A stretch of DNA of 64,000 bases from DASUPK01 sp963819715 (GCA_963819715.1 CAWFXE010000001.1:186001-250000); one strand, 5' to 3'; positions 33,745-42,061 are shown, counted from the stretch's first letter. Translations and numbers: made by a program. Notes: generated by a model from the sequence alone, not told the origin.

Positions 33745-35421
33745 TCAGGCGGCGCGGAGCAGCTCTCGCGCGTGGCGATCTGCGGCCTCGTCACCGTCGC
33801 TCCCGCCGAGCATCCGAACGATCTCGGCGACCAAGCCCTCCCCATCCACTCGCTCCACCCGTGCCGTCGACTGGCCCGCGTCGACGCTCTTCTCGATTCG
33901 GAAGTGCGTGTCGGCCATCGAGGCGACCTGGGGCAGGTGGGTGATGCAGAGCACCTGGCGCTCGGAGCCCAGGCTCCGCAGCCGCTCGCCGACCGCCTTC
34001 GCGGTGTTGCCGCCGATGCCCGCGTCGATCTCGTCGAAGACGTAGGTCCCAGCGCCGCCGCGAGCGCCCTGTCCGGCGAGCGCCAGCATCACCCGCGAGA
34101 GCTCCCCTCCGGAGGCCGCCTCCCGCAGCGGCGAGATGGGCATCCCGGGGTTTGTCGCGACCTGGAAGGTCACCCGCTCCTGGCCGAGCGCGCCGAAGCC
34201 GTCGGGATGCGGATCGAGCGTCACCTCGAGCTTCGCCCCGCTCATCGCCAGCTGGTCGAGTTCTGCCGCCACGCTCTTCTGGAGCCGCCGCGCGGCCTTC
34301 GCCCGGACCTCGCTGAGCTGGGCGGCGAGATCAGTGCGCTTGCGCTGCGCCCCGGCGAGCTCGGACTCCAGGCGGTCAGTCGTCTCCTCCGCCCCCTCGA
34401 TCGTCTCGATCTCCGCGCGGCAGTGCTCGGCGTGCGCCAGAACGGACTCGATGGTCCCGCCGTGCTTGCGCTTGAGGCGGTCCAGCACATCGAGTCGCTC
34501 CTCGACCTGCTCCAGCCGGCCCGGCTCCGCCTCGATCCCCTCCGCGTAGCCGCGCAGCTCCACCGCGAGCTCCTGGAGCTCGACCCGGAGGCCGCGTGCC
34601 ACCTCCGCCAGCTTGTCGAGCTCGGCGTCGACGCCCTCCTGGGCGCCCAGCGCGGACTCCGCCGAGCCCATCGCCTCCGATGCGCCGCCGTCGCCGTCAC
34701 AGGTCACGGCGGCGAGTGCCTCCGACGCCGCCCCGCGCAAGACCTCCGCGTGGCGGAGCCGGTCGCGCTCCGGCGCCAGGTCCGCCTCCTCGGCGGGATC
34801 CGGCTTGGCGGCCTCGATCTCCTCCAGCTCGAAGCGCAGGATGTCGAGGTCACGCTCGCGGGCCCCGTCGCGCTCGCGGATTCCGGCCAGCTCCCGCTCG
34901 ATCCGGACCACCTCGGCATGCGCCTCGCGATACTTCCGGCGCCGCTCCAGATGGTCCTCGCCGGCGAAGCCGTCAAGAGTCTCGAGCTGCGCGCCGGCGA
35001 GCGTCAGCTTACGGTGCTCGTGCTGGCCGTAGAAGGCGAGGAGCCGCGAGCCCAGGGCCTGCAGCTCGGGCGCAGATGCGGAGCGGCCCGCGAGGAAGGC
35101 GCTGGTCCGGCCGCTCGCCGAGACGCGCCGACCGATCGCCAGCTCGGTCGCTCCCTCCGGCAGGCGGTCCCCGACGTCAGCCAGCTCGGGGTCGTCGAGC
35201 AGTCCCTTCGGCAGCTCGAAGACCCCCTCGACGTAGGCCTCGCTCGCCCCCGGGCGGACGATGTGGCTCCGCGCCTTGCCGCCCATCAGCAGGTCGAAGG
35301 AGTGGGCGAGGATCGTCTTGCCCGCCCCGGTCTCGCCCGTGATCGCGTTCAGGCCCGGCCCGAGCCGGAGCTCGGCGCGTTCGATCAGAAGCAGGTTCTC
35401 GATTCGAAGCTCGAGGAGCAT
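33745..35421 (-). CDS. recN: DNA repair protein RecN
   Basis: 558 residues, SMC-like. Walker A GETGAGKT at 29-36, two long coiled-coil arms, the ABC signature SGGELSRVMLALAG, Walker B YVFDEIDAGIGG and the H-loop CITHLPQVA. It acts in double-strand break repair. Its ATG follows directly on an 11-bp hairpin (35422-35447) that would hold the ribosome binding site. Confidence 0.95.
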   Translation of the reverse strand: MLLELRIENLLLIERAELRLGPGLNAITGETGAGKTILAHSFDLLMGGKARSHIVRPGASEAYVEGVFELPKGLLDDPELADVGDRLPEGATELAIGRRVSASGRTSAFLAGRSASAPELQALGSRLLAFYGQHEHRKLTLAGAQLETLDGFAGEDHLERRRKYREAHAEVVRIERELAGIRERDGARERDLDILRFELEEIEAAKPDPAEEADLAPERDRLRHAEVLRGAASEALAAVTCDGDGGASEAMGSAESALGAQEGVDAELDKLAEVARGLRVELQELAVELRGYAEGIEAEPGRLEQVEERLDVLDRLKRKHGGTIESVLAHAEHCRAEIETIEGAEETTDRLESELAGAQRKRTDLAAQLSEVRAKAARRLQKSVAAELDQLAMSGAKLEVTLDPHPDGFGALGQERVTFQVATNPGMPISPLREAASGGELSRVMLALAGQGARGGAGTYVFDEIDAGIGGNTAKAVGERLRSLGSERQVLCITHLPQVASMADTHFRIEKSVDAGQSTARVERVDGEGLVAEIVRMLGGSDGDEAADRHARELLRAA

Positions 35422-35447
35422 GGGTCCCTCGTTCTAACGAGGGACCC
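35422..35447. terminator. Perfect 11-bp hairpin between MFS stop and recN start
   Basis: GGGTCCCTCGT (35422-35432), loop TCTA, ACGAGGGACCC (35437-35447). It could be the terminator of the MFS gene, though no T-run follows on the minus strand. The recN ATG begins at the last base of the stem and the only SD-like bases (GAGGG) lie in the arm, so it may control recN translation. Confidence 0.55.
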
Positions 35448-35454
35448 CGACGGA

Positions 35455-36987
35455 TTACGCGGCGGCGGGTTCTTCCGCCTCCGCTGGTGCCTGCTGCGGT
35501 GCCCCATGCGGAACGAAGTCGCTCTGCCGGACCAGAGCGACAACAGCGATCGCACCGGTGAACAGGATCAGCGCGCCGACCAGGAGGATGTCGTTGAAGG
35601 CGTCCGTGAAGGCGACCCCCGCAGCGTGGAATGCCTGGTCGTGTAGCTGGGGCGGCGTCTGGTCGGCGGCCTGGGTTCCGCTCGCGGCCACGCCGTCGGC
35701 GAACCCGCTCGGCGCCCCTGGCAGCAACGTATGGAGAGAGTCGGTGATCTTGCTCTGGAAAATGGCGCCAAGACCGGCGATCCCCGTTGAGACGCCGGCA
35801 ATTCGCATCGTGTTGTTGATCCCCGAGGCCATGCCCGAACGCGCCGCCGGCACGACCCCGAGCGCGGTCGAGGCGATCGACGGATTGGATAGGCCGATGC
35901 CGACACCACTGACTATGAATCCGGCGAGCAGGGTGGTCCAGTCGGAGTCCGGCTTGGCGCCTCGCATCAGCAGCAATCCGGTCCCGACCAGCGCCAGCCC
36001 GATGGTCAGCGGCACGCGCGCAGGGACCTTCGCGACCAGATTGCGGGTGACGAGCGGCACGATGAACGCGAACAGCGTCAGCGGCAGGAAGCGAACGCCG
36101 GCCTGGAGCGGCGTCATCCCGATCACGCTCTGCATGTAGATCGTGATGTAGAGGAACATCGCGAACATCCCGGCGCCGATCGCGAAGGTTCCGTAGGAGA
36201 CGCCCGAGAACGCCGGCTTGCGAAACAGGCTGAGGTCGAACATCGCGTGATCCTGGCGCCACTCGAAGAGCACGAACGCGACGAGCAGGACGACTGAGGC
36301 GACCAGCGAGCCGACGATCAGGCCGCTGCCCCAGCCTTCCGCGTTCCCGCGCAACAGCCCGAAGATCAGCGCGAAGAGCCCGCCCGAGAAGGTGATCAGG
36401 CCCGCCCAGTCGAGGCGCTTGGCATCCGGATCGCGAGACTCGCCGGCCTGGGTCCGGGCGAGGATCACGGTGCCGATCCCGATCGGGACGTTCACGAAGA
36501 AGATCCACTCCCAGCCGAACCCGTCGGTGAGCGCTCCACCGACCAGCGGCCCGACCGCGACCGCGCCGCCGATCGTCGCGCCCCAAGCGGCGATCGCGGT
36601 GCCGCGCTCCGGACCCTGGAACTCCTGCGCGATCAGCGCGAGCGAAGTCGCGAACATGGCCGCGCCCCCGATGCCCTGAAGGCCCCGTGCCACATGGAGG
36701 AAGGTGTCGCTCGTAGCGAGCCCGCAGAGCAGCGATGCGACCGTGAACAGCCCGACGCCGATGATGAACAGCCGCCGCCGCCCGAAGCGGTCGGCGAGCG
36801 TCCCCATGGTCAGGGTGAAAGCGGAGAGCAGCAGCGTGTAGGCGTCGACCACCCATTGCAGACCGGTGAGATCCGTGTGCAGGTCCTGCTGGATCTTGGG
36901 CAGCGCCACGTTGACGACGGTGATGTCCAGCAGCAACATGAACGTCGCCAGGCAGACCGCGAGCAAGCTCCACCACTTACGTTCCAT
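35455..36987 (-). CDS. MFS drug efflux transporter (DHA2/EmrB-QacA type)
   Basis: 510 residues, 14 predicted helices. Begins LAVCLATFMLLLDITVVNVA and contains the DHA2 motifs QWVVDAYTLLLSAF, LADRFGRRRLF and GGALTDGFGWEWIFFVNVPIG. GGAGGT lies upstream of the ATG at 36987. Divergent from marR across a 65-bp region with an inverted-repeat operator, so it is probably repressed by it. Confidence 0.93.
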   Translation of the reverse strand: MERKWWSLLAVCLATFMLLLDITVVNVALPKIQQDLHTDLTGLQWVVDAYTLLLSAFTLTMGTLADRFGRRRLFIIGVGLFTVASLLCGLATSDTFLHVARGLQGIGGAAMFATSLALIAQEFQGPERGTAIAAWGATIGGAVAVGPLVGGALTDGFGWEWIFFVNVPIGIGTVILARTQAGESRDPDAKRLDWAGLITFSGGLFALIFGLLRGNAEGWGSGLIVGSLVASVVLLVAFVLFEWRQDHAMFDLSLFRKPAFSGVSYGTFAIGAGMFAMFLYITIYMQSVIGMTPLQAGVRFLPLTLFAFIVPLVTRNLVAKVPARVPLTIGLALVGTGLLLMRGAKPDSDWTTLLAGFIVSGVGIGLSNPSIASTALGVVPAARSGMASGINNTMRIAGVSTGIAGLGAIFQSKITDSLHTLLPGAPSGFADGVAASGTQAADQTPPQLHDQAFHAAGVAFTDAFNDILLVGALILFTGAIAVVALVRQSDFVPHGAPQQAPAEAEEPAAA

Positions 36988-37006
36988 CAGGCACCTCCGG
37001 CCCAGA

Positions 37007-37029
37007 GATCATCAGTTGCACTGACGATC
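37007..37029. promoter_or_regulatory. Inverted-repeat operator between MFS pump and MarR gene
   Basis: GATCATCAGT, spacer TGC, ACTGACGATC: a 10-bp inverted repeat with one mismatch, centred between the divergent starts (36987 and 37053). The downstream bases AATAATAGATAATC are AT-rich and may hold the marR -10. This is the usual arrangement for MarR autoregulation. Confidence 0.6.
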
Positions 37030-37052
37030 AGAATAATAGATAATCAGGAGCC

Positions 37053-37508
37053 ATGTCGCCCGCCGCCGACACCGCAACCGACTCCATACCCGTTTCGCTC
37101 GCCGACCAAATCGGCTATCTGCTTTCGAAGTCCCACCTCCGCGTTCACAACGCCGCCAACGAGGCGCTCGAGCCGCTGGGACTGCACGTCAAGCACTATG
37201 GGCTGCTCACTCTGCTGGTCCACGAGGGCCCGGTCTCGCAGGGCCGCCTCGGCGAGGTCATGCGGATCGACAGGACCACGATGGTCGCCCTGATCGACGA
37301 CCTCGAGCGCGCAGGACACGTCGACCGCACACGCAACCCCGAGGATCGCCGCGCCTACGCGCTGGCGGCGACCGCCTCCGGCAAGCGGGTCCAGGGCAAG
37401 GCGGCCACGCTGATGAAGCGGGTCTACGACGAGACGCTCTCCCCCCTCTCCGCGGACGAGCGGGTCGAGCTGCAGCGGATGCTGCAGGCGATCGTCGCCG
37501 GTGGCTAG
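37053..37508 (+). CDS. MarR family transcriptional regulator
   Basis: 151 residues. The winged HTH has PVSQGRLGEVMRIDRTTMVA and the wing DLERAGHVDRTRNPEDRRAY, the MarR hallmark. Probably a dimeric repressor of the adjacent DHA2 pump, released by a drug-like ligand. It overlaps the convergent nadK stop by four bases. Confidence 0.92.
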   Translation: MSPAADTATDSIPVSLADQIGYLLSKSHLRVHNAANEALEPLGLHVKHYGLLTLLVHEGPVSQGRLGEVMRIDRTTMVALIDDLERAGHVDRTRNPEDRRAYALAATASGKRVQGKAATLMKRVYDETLSPLSADERVELQRMLQAIVAGG

Positions 37509-38344
37509 GCGAGCATCCCGAACTTCTCCCGGATGCGCCGGTAGAAGCTCCGGCCCGGCAGCTGGGCGAGGCAGCTGACCGACTCCTCGAAGCGAATCTC
37601 GAGCTCGTCGCCCGGCGCGAGCTCTCCGGCCGGCTCACCGTCGAGCGAGATCTCGACCGGCTCCCGCCCCTCGGCATTGCGCACCTGAAGCGCATCGTTG
37701 GGCGCGACGACGAGCGCCCTGGCGGCGAGCGTGTGCGGGGCGATGAAGCTGACCACGTAGCCCTTCACGCCCCAGGCCAGTATCGGGCCCGCGTTTGCGA
37801 GGTTGTACCCCGTCGACCCGGCCGGGGTCGCGGCCACCAGCCCGTCGCAGCGGACGCTCCCCACCTCCTCGTCGCCGATCGCATACGAGAGCTCCGCCAC
37901 TCGCCCGTGCGGCCGCCTCACGAAGCTGACGTCGTTCAGCCCGACGGGCATCTCGAGCGGCAGATTGACCCGGAGCGCCGGCAAGTCCATGGCCTCGAAG
38001 TCGCCCTTGAAGGCCCGCTCGAGCCCGGATTCGAGGTCCTCTCGCTCCACCGCGGCGAGGAAGCCGACGGTCCCGAAGTTGATGCCGAAGACCGGTACCC
38101 CGGTGCCGGAAAAGCGGCGCAGCGCGTAGAGGATGCTGCCGTCGCCGCCGAGGACGATGCAGACATCGGGTCGCTCGCCATCGCCGGCGCCCTCGACCCC
38201 GGCTGCCGCCTTGCCATGCTTTTCGATCTCATCGGGCGTGCAGATGAGCTGAACGCCGGCTGACCTCGCCGCCTCGACGGTCTTCGCAACGGCCTCAGCG
38301 GAAGCCTCCGGGTGAGTGTGGGTGATCAGCATCGCCCTCATCAC
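37505..38344 (-). CDS. nadK: NAD kinase
   Basis: 279 residues. The kinase motif is VLGGDGSILYALR, followed by NFGTVGFL, and the second domain has DGLVAATPAGSTGYNLANAGP. It phosphorylates NAD to NADP. The first residues overlap the tlyA stop by four bases, so the two genes are translated together; tlyA-nadK-recN clustering is common in Gram-positive bacteria. Confidence 0.95.
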   Translation of the reverse strand: MMRAMLITHTHPEASAEAVAKTVEAARSAGVQLICTPDEIEKHGKAAAGVEGAGDGERPDVCIVLGGDGSILYALRRFSGTGVPVFGINFGTVGFLAAVEREDLESGLERAFKGDFEAMDLPALRVNLPLEMPVGLNDVSFVRRPHGRVAELSYAIGDEEVGSVRCDGLVAATPAGSTGYNLANAGPILAWGVKGYVVSFIAPHTLAARALVVAPNDALQVRNAEGREPVEISLDGEPAGELAPGDELEIRFEESVSCLAQLPGRSFYRRIREKFGMLA

Positions 38345-39123
38345 GGCTCCACCTCCTCGAGCGCCGCATCGAGGTCGACCTCATCGCCGGAGCGGGACGC
38401 CCAGACGAAGGTCTCGCGATTTCCCTTCGGGCCTGGCAGACCTGAGGAGGCCACTCCCCGAACCGCGAGGGCCTCCTTCCGCACAGCCTCGGCGACCTTG
38501 CGGATCGCATCGCGGCGATCGCTCGCGTCGCGAACGACGCCGCCCTTCCCGACCTTCTCCTTGCCGAGCTCGAACTGCGGCTTGACCAGGGCCAGGAGAT
38601 CGAACTCGTCGGCCGCGGTGGCCACGATCGGCGCGATCAGCATCGCCAGGGAGATGAAGGAGACGTCCACGGTGATCAGCTGGGGGCGAAAAGGCAGGTA
38701 GGAGTCTCCCAGGGCGCGGGCATTGAGCCTCTCCATCACCAGCACGCGCGAGTCCTGTCGCAGCCGCCAGTCGAGCTGCCCGTAGCCGACGTCCACGGCG
38801 AGCACCGTCTGCGCCCCGCGCTGCAGCAGGCAGTCGGTGAAGCCACCGGTCGAGGCTCCGACATCCAGGCAGAGACGTCTCTCGACCTCGACGGGCAGCT
38901 CATCGAGAGCATTCTTCAGCTTGATCCCCCCTCGCGAGACGAACTCCTCGCCCTCGTCGACCACCAGGTCGGCCTTCTCGTCCACGAGCTCGCTCGGCTT
39001 CTCCACGGCGGCGCCGTCTTTGCCCAATCGCACGCGGCCGGCCCGGACGGAGGCGGCCGCGGCCGTTCGCGACGGAGCCAGCCCGCGCTCGGCGAGCAGG
39101 GTGTCGGCACGACGGCGTGGCAT
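38341..39123 (-). CDS. tlyA: TlyA family rRNA 2'-O-methyltransferase
   Basis: 260 residues from ATG 39123. An N-terminal S4 RNA-binding domain (DTLLAERGLAPSRTAAAASV) is followed by a linker (SRGGIKLKNALDE) and a Rossmann methyltransferase domain with LDVGASTGGFTDCLLQRGA. Catalytic Lys/Asp/Lys/Glu residues fit VDVGYGQLDW, VDVSFISL and VKPQFE. In mycobacteria TlyA methylates 16S and 23S rRNA. A transposon end lies 70 bp upstream. Confidence 0.93.
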   Translation of the reverse strand: MPRRRADTLLAERGLAPSRTAAAASVRAGRVRLGKDGAAVEKPSELVDEKADLVVDEGEEFVSRGGIKLKNALDELPVEVERRLCLDVGASTGGFTDCLLQRGAQTVLAVDVGYGQLDWRLRQDSRVLVMERLNARALGDSYLPFRPQLITVDVSFISLAMLIAPIVATAADEFDLLALVKPQFELGKEKVGKGGVVRDASDRRDAIRKVAEAVRKEALAVRGVASSGLPGPKGNRETFVWASRSGDEVDLDAALEEVEP

Positions 39124-39192
39124 GCGCCAACCGTACCTGCGGGTGGGCCGGCCTCGCGGGAGGCGATTGCCACGCCTGCCACTTGTCCTGGG

Positions 39193-39228
39193 TGTGACCG
39201 CGCTCACGCATAGGTCATCTTTGTAGAA
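39193..39228 (+). repeat. Left terminal inverted repeat of the transposon
   Basis: Starts TGTGACCGCGCTCACGCATA and ends TGTAGAA. It matches the reverse complement of 42062-42097 at 33 of 36 positions. The first half is itself nearly palindromic (GTGA-S-CGCG-S-TCAC). Confidence 0.75.
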
Positions 39229-39387
39229 GAGAAGGGATTGGCCCGACGCGTGGGAATAGGTCCGAGCGCCCCCGACCCCAGACGCAGGGTGGTGATTCGC
39301 ACAGATCGGCAATCCATCCTCTGGGACCACCGGGGGCGCGCTACAAGCGGATTGACCTAGACGCGCGAGTGATTGGGTGTTGCCAAA

Positions 39388-39402
39388 CACCGGGGACCGG
39401 TG
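39388..39402 (+). promoter_or_regulatory. Candidate promoter/operator of the ClpP-like gene
   Basis: CACCGG-GGA-CCGGTG is a perfect 6-bp inverted repeat. It lies between TTGCCA (39381-39386) and GATAGT (39404-39409), which could be -35 and -10 with 17-bp spacing. The ATG at 39416 is only a few bases further, so the mRNA would be nearly leaderless. Confidence 0.4.
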
Positions 39403-39415
39403 CGATAGTCGGGAC

Positions 39416-40054
39416 ATGGACGGGGACGAGTCGCCGCAGCACGAGCCCGAAGACCAGGCGGAGCTAGAAGAAGACGACGACCAGTACGAACTGGCCTACG
39501 TCATCTTCACCACGCCGAATATCGATTTCCCGGAAGCCGAGGCGCTACTGGACGCGATGGGTCAGTGTGCGACTGCGAACATCGAAGAGGTCCATCTATT
39601 GATCTCGACGTTCGGAGGAAACGTCACCGCGGGGGTCAACGCGTACAACATTCTTCGCGGCATGCCCTTTCGCCTCGTGACGCACAACACCAGCGATGTC
39701 ATGTCCATCGGGGTTGCCGTCTACCTCGCCGGCGACGAACGCCTCGTTTGCCCGGACGCCAAGTTCTTGACGCACGGAGTCACCCACAGAACGACGGGCC
39801 AGGCTTTTGGGGCGCAATGGTTTGGCGACACGCGCAAACTGATCCTTGCCGACGAGGCCAAAATCAACGCGATCCTCGCGGATCGCACGTCGCTTTCGTT
39901 GGACGAACTGGACGCGGCCGCTGGCACTGAGCACACGCATGACGCCGACGCAGCCATCGCTAATGGCATCGCCCACCGGAAAGAGGACGTAGACATCCCC
40001 GCAGACGCCTTGGTCCTCACGGTGACGACTCGAAATACAGTCGTTGCCTCGTGA
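39416..40054 (+). CDS. ClpP-like (S14) serine protease
   Basis: 212 residues. After an acidic N-terminus (1-25) comes a crotonase/ClpP-type fold with LLISTFGGNVTAGVNAY (oxyanion Gly67-Gly68), predicted nucleophile Ser97 in SDVMSIGVAVYLAG, and catalytic His120 in CPDAKFLTHGV. The third catalytic residue is not certain. There is no propeptide like that of housekeeping ClpP and no Clp ATPase beside it. It lies inside the transposon upstream of the transposase and is probably cargo; the target is unknown. Confidence 0.78.
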   Translation: MDGDESPQHEPEDQAELEEDDDQYELAYVIFTTPNIDFPEAEALLDAMGQCATANIEEVHLLISTFGGNVTAGVNAYNILRGMPFRLVTHNTSDVMSIGVAVYLAGDERLVCPDAKFLTHGVTHRTTGQAFGAQWFGDTRKLILADEAKINAILADRTSLSLDELDAAAGTEHTHDADAAIANGIAHRKEDVDIPADALVLTVTTRNTVVAS

Positions 40055-40091
40055 GATTGAGAGGTTCGGAAACCGCACAGTCCACTCCTAC

Positions 40092-40135
40092 TGTCAAGTC
40101 CCTTGACAAATGCAGAACTGTCAAGTATCTTGACG
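40092..40135 (+). promoter_or_regulatory. Transposase promoter with two tandem palindromes
   Basis: TGTCAAG-TCC-CTTGACA (40092-40108) and TGTCAAG-TAT-CTTGACG (40119-40135) are 27 bp apart centre to centre. They overlap a strong promoter: -35 TTGACA (40103-40108), 17 bp, -10 TATCTT (40126-40131). A repressor bound here would cover both hexamers. The GTG at 40139 falls at the expected transcription start, so the mRNA may be leaderless. Confidence 0.7.
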
Positions 40136-40138
40136 GTT

Positions 40139-41077
40139 GTGCCCCCTGCGAATCGCCATAACCCAACACGGCAAGCGTCCTCAGACTCGGACTACTCGCT
40201 GATGGAGTTCATGCAGGAGTTCCCTGACGATGCTGCCTGCCTGGAACACCTGTGGCGATCCCGCTACTCGGAGGACGGCGAACATGCCGACTGCCCCAAG
40301 TGCGAGCGGGAGCGGGTTTTCAAGAAGTACGCGACCAAGCAGGGCAGGCAGTCTTGGACTTGCACGGGCTGCGGGCATCACATCCACCCGACAGCGGGAA
40401 CGATCTTCGCCAAGTCCTCTACGTCGCTGCACCTTTGGTACTACGCGATGTATCTGATGGCCAGCACTCGCTGCGGGATCTCCGCCAAGCAGCTAGAGCG
40501 CGAGCTGGGCGTGTCCTACAAGACGGCGTGGCGCATGTTCAACAAGATTCGGAACCAACTGATGGCCGACGATGGCGAGCCGCTGTCCGGCGATGTAGAG
40601 ATCGACGAAACCTCCACGGAAGGCCGACCGCGCAAGAAGATGAATCCGCGAGAGGCGGCGCAGTACCGCGAACGTAGTCGGCAAACCGTGATTGGCATGG
40701 TCGAGCGCGGGGGCAACGTCAGGCTCCGCGTGATCGCCTCTCGGCGGGGTGCGCCCCTGCGTAGTGCAGTTCGCGCCAACGTCGATCCTTCCGCGCTGAT
40801 CTTCACGGACGATTGGCCCGCCTACAACTTCGTGGGCCGGGAGTTCCTGGGCCATAGTCGGATCAATCACTCGGCGGGCATCTACGTCGATGGCGACAAC
40901 CACACGAACACGATCGAGGGCTTTTTCGGCAACCTCAAGACTGGGATGCGTGGGACGTACAAGCATGTCTCGGCCAAGTGGTTGCAGTCCTATCTGGACG
41001 AATACGCCTACCGCTACAACCGCCGCCACGATCCGCGAGCGATGTTCACGGGACTTCTGGACAAGGCTGCCAAGTGA
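40139..41077 (+). CDS. IS1595/ISXO2-like DDE transposase
   Basis: 312 residues from GTG 40139, chosen because the longer frame would start inside the -35. An N-terminal zinc ribbon (Cys52, Cys55, Cys75, Cys78: CPKC, CTGCGHH) precedes the catalytic core with Asp156 (VEIDETS), Asp224 (FTDDWPAYN) and HTNTIEGFFGNLKTG, then the C-terminal YLDEYAYRYNRRHD. Family size and motifs agree. It catalyses transposition of the surrounding element. Confidence 0.92.
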   Translation: MPPANRHNPTRQASSDSDYSLMEFMQEFPDDAACLEHLWRSRYSEDGEHADCPKCERERVFKKYATKQGRQSWTCTGCGHHIHPTAGTIFAKSSTSLHLWYYAMYLMASTRCGISAKQLERELGVSYKTAWRMFNKIRNQLMADDGEPLSGDVEIDETSTEGRPRKKMNPREAAQYRERSRQTVIGMVERGGNVRLRVIASRRGAPLRSAVRANVDPSALIFTDDWPAYNFVGREFLGHSRINHSAGIYVDGDNHTNTIEGFFGNLKTGMRGTYKHVSAKWLQSYLDEYAYRYNRRHDPRAMFTGLLDKAAK

Positions 41078-41274
41078 CCAACGACGAAGCCATCAGGGGC
41101 ATCAAGCAGGCCGCTAGGAAGCGCGAGAGAGCGGCTAAGGCCCGACAGGAAGCGACTGAGGAACTACGGCGCTACGTCGAGGCGGCACAAGCAGCCGGCG
41201 TTTCAATCAGTCAGATTGCTCGCGAGGCGGATCTGTCTCGGCAGGGCGTTTACGACCTACTCGCCCACCAGTAA
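41074..41274 (+). CDS. Small helix-turn-helix protein coupled to transposase
   Basis: 66 residues from GTG 41074, which overlaps the transposase TGA. A basic helical N-terminus is followed by an HTH (ISQIAREADLSRQGVYDLLA). It is the obvious candidate for binding the tandem palindromes at 40092-40135 and limiting transposase expression. That link is inference. Confidence 0.7.
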   Translation: MTNDEAIRGIKQAARKRERAAKARQEATEELRRYVEAAQAAGVSISQIAREADLSRQGVYDLLAHQ

Positions 41275-41365
41275 CGCGCTCCAAGAGCGAGTCAAAGTCT
41301 TTGCGCTTTGGAACGGGAATCTCCGTTCCCTTGGGCGTGCGCTGCTTACGCTGTCGCTTCGCCAT
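41207..41365 (-). CDS. Small basic protein, antisense to HTH gene end
   Basis: 52 residues from ATG 41365 (MAKRQRKQRTPKGTEIPVPK). I recall small actinobacterial proteins with the same KGxEIPVPKR pattern, so this is likely a real gene. It overlaps the HTH gene 3' end by 68 bases on the other strand. The function is unknown. Confidence 0.5.
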   Translation of the reverse strand: MAKRQRKQRTPKGTEIPVPKRKDFDSLLERVTGGRVGRKRPAETDPPREQSD

Positions 41366-41383
41366 CACGAATGAGAGTACTGC

Positions 41384-41935
41384 GTGGACTCCCACAGACT
41401 GACCGTCTACAAGGTCGAACTGAAATCGCAATTGGAACTGGCAGCAATAGCCGCTGACGACCTAGAGACTGCGCGACAGAACAAGGCACCCGGGACGCTC
41501 TGGTACGCGCTCCAAGGAATTCTGATGATCGCCGGAAACGTCTCCAAGCTGCTTTGGGGCTCGTCGGGAACCGAGGAGCAGAGAAAGGCGCGAGAGCCCT
41601 TGCGAAAGGCATCGGGCGTGGCTGACGATTCACCGCTGCGTCCACGGAAGGTGCGCAACGCTTTTGAGCACTTCGACGAACGCATCGAGGAGTGGTACGA
41701 AGTAGGCGATATCGCGACGTTTGTCTCGCGAAGCGTCGGATCAGGAACCAACGAAGTAATCAGGGGGCATGGCGTTCCGCATGCCTTCGGCAACTACAAT
41801 CCACGAAACGGAATCGTTCGCTTCTGGGACCACGAGGTTTCAATCCCCGATCTCGTGACCGAAATGGACGCGATCTGGGACCGCCTTTGGCCCGACGAGA
41901 AGCGTCGGCTTAGGCCACCAGCACCGGGCCCCTGA
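41384..41935 (+). CDS. HEPN-like protein
   Basis: 183 residues from GTG, mostly helical. It has the pattern RNAFEHFDERIEEWY with Arg91-Asn92...His96, which is the Rx4-6H motif of HEPN RNases and HEPN toxins. The upstream helix (LWYALQGILMIAGNVSKLLW) fits the fold. No cognate MNT or antitoxin gene is recognised next to it. It may be a defence or toxin-type RNase cargo of the transposon. Confidence 0.6.
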   Translation: MDSHRLTVYKVELKSQLELAAIAADDLETARQNKAPGTLWYALQGILMIAGNVSKLLWGSSGTEEQRKAREPLRKASGVADDSPLRPRKVRNAFEHFDERIEEWYEVGDIATFVSRSVGSGTNEVIRGHGVPHAFGNYNPRNGIVRFWDHEVSIPDLVTEMDAIWDRLWPDEKRRLRPPAPGP

Positions 41936-42061
41936 CGGGTGCGGCCACTCCGTATCGCAGTGCTCGGCGTGGTTCGCCTTCCACTGGAGTTCTAGCTCGG
42001 CTCGTAGCTCGGTGTTCTCTCGCTGCAGGGCGGCAAGTTCGTGCGTAGCGGGCTTGTCAGT
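41936..42061 (-). other. Coding-like remnant before the right transposon end
   Basis: On the minus strand an open frame reads HELAALQRENTELRAELE and continues into WPHPSG, with coiled-coil character, overlapping the HEPN-like gene end. A stop lies upstream in the inverted repeat and there is no ATG, GTG or TTG start. It could be a gene truncated by the transposon end. Confidence 0.3.

Noticed and set aside
30536..35646. Long plus-strand ORFs opposite pyrG, steA and recN
   Set aside because: Composition mirrors the real minus-strand genes and no domain is visible.
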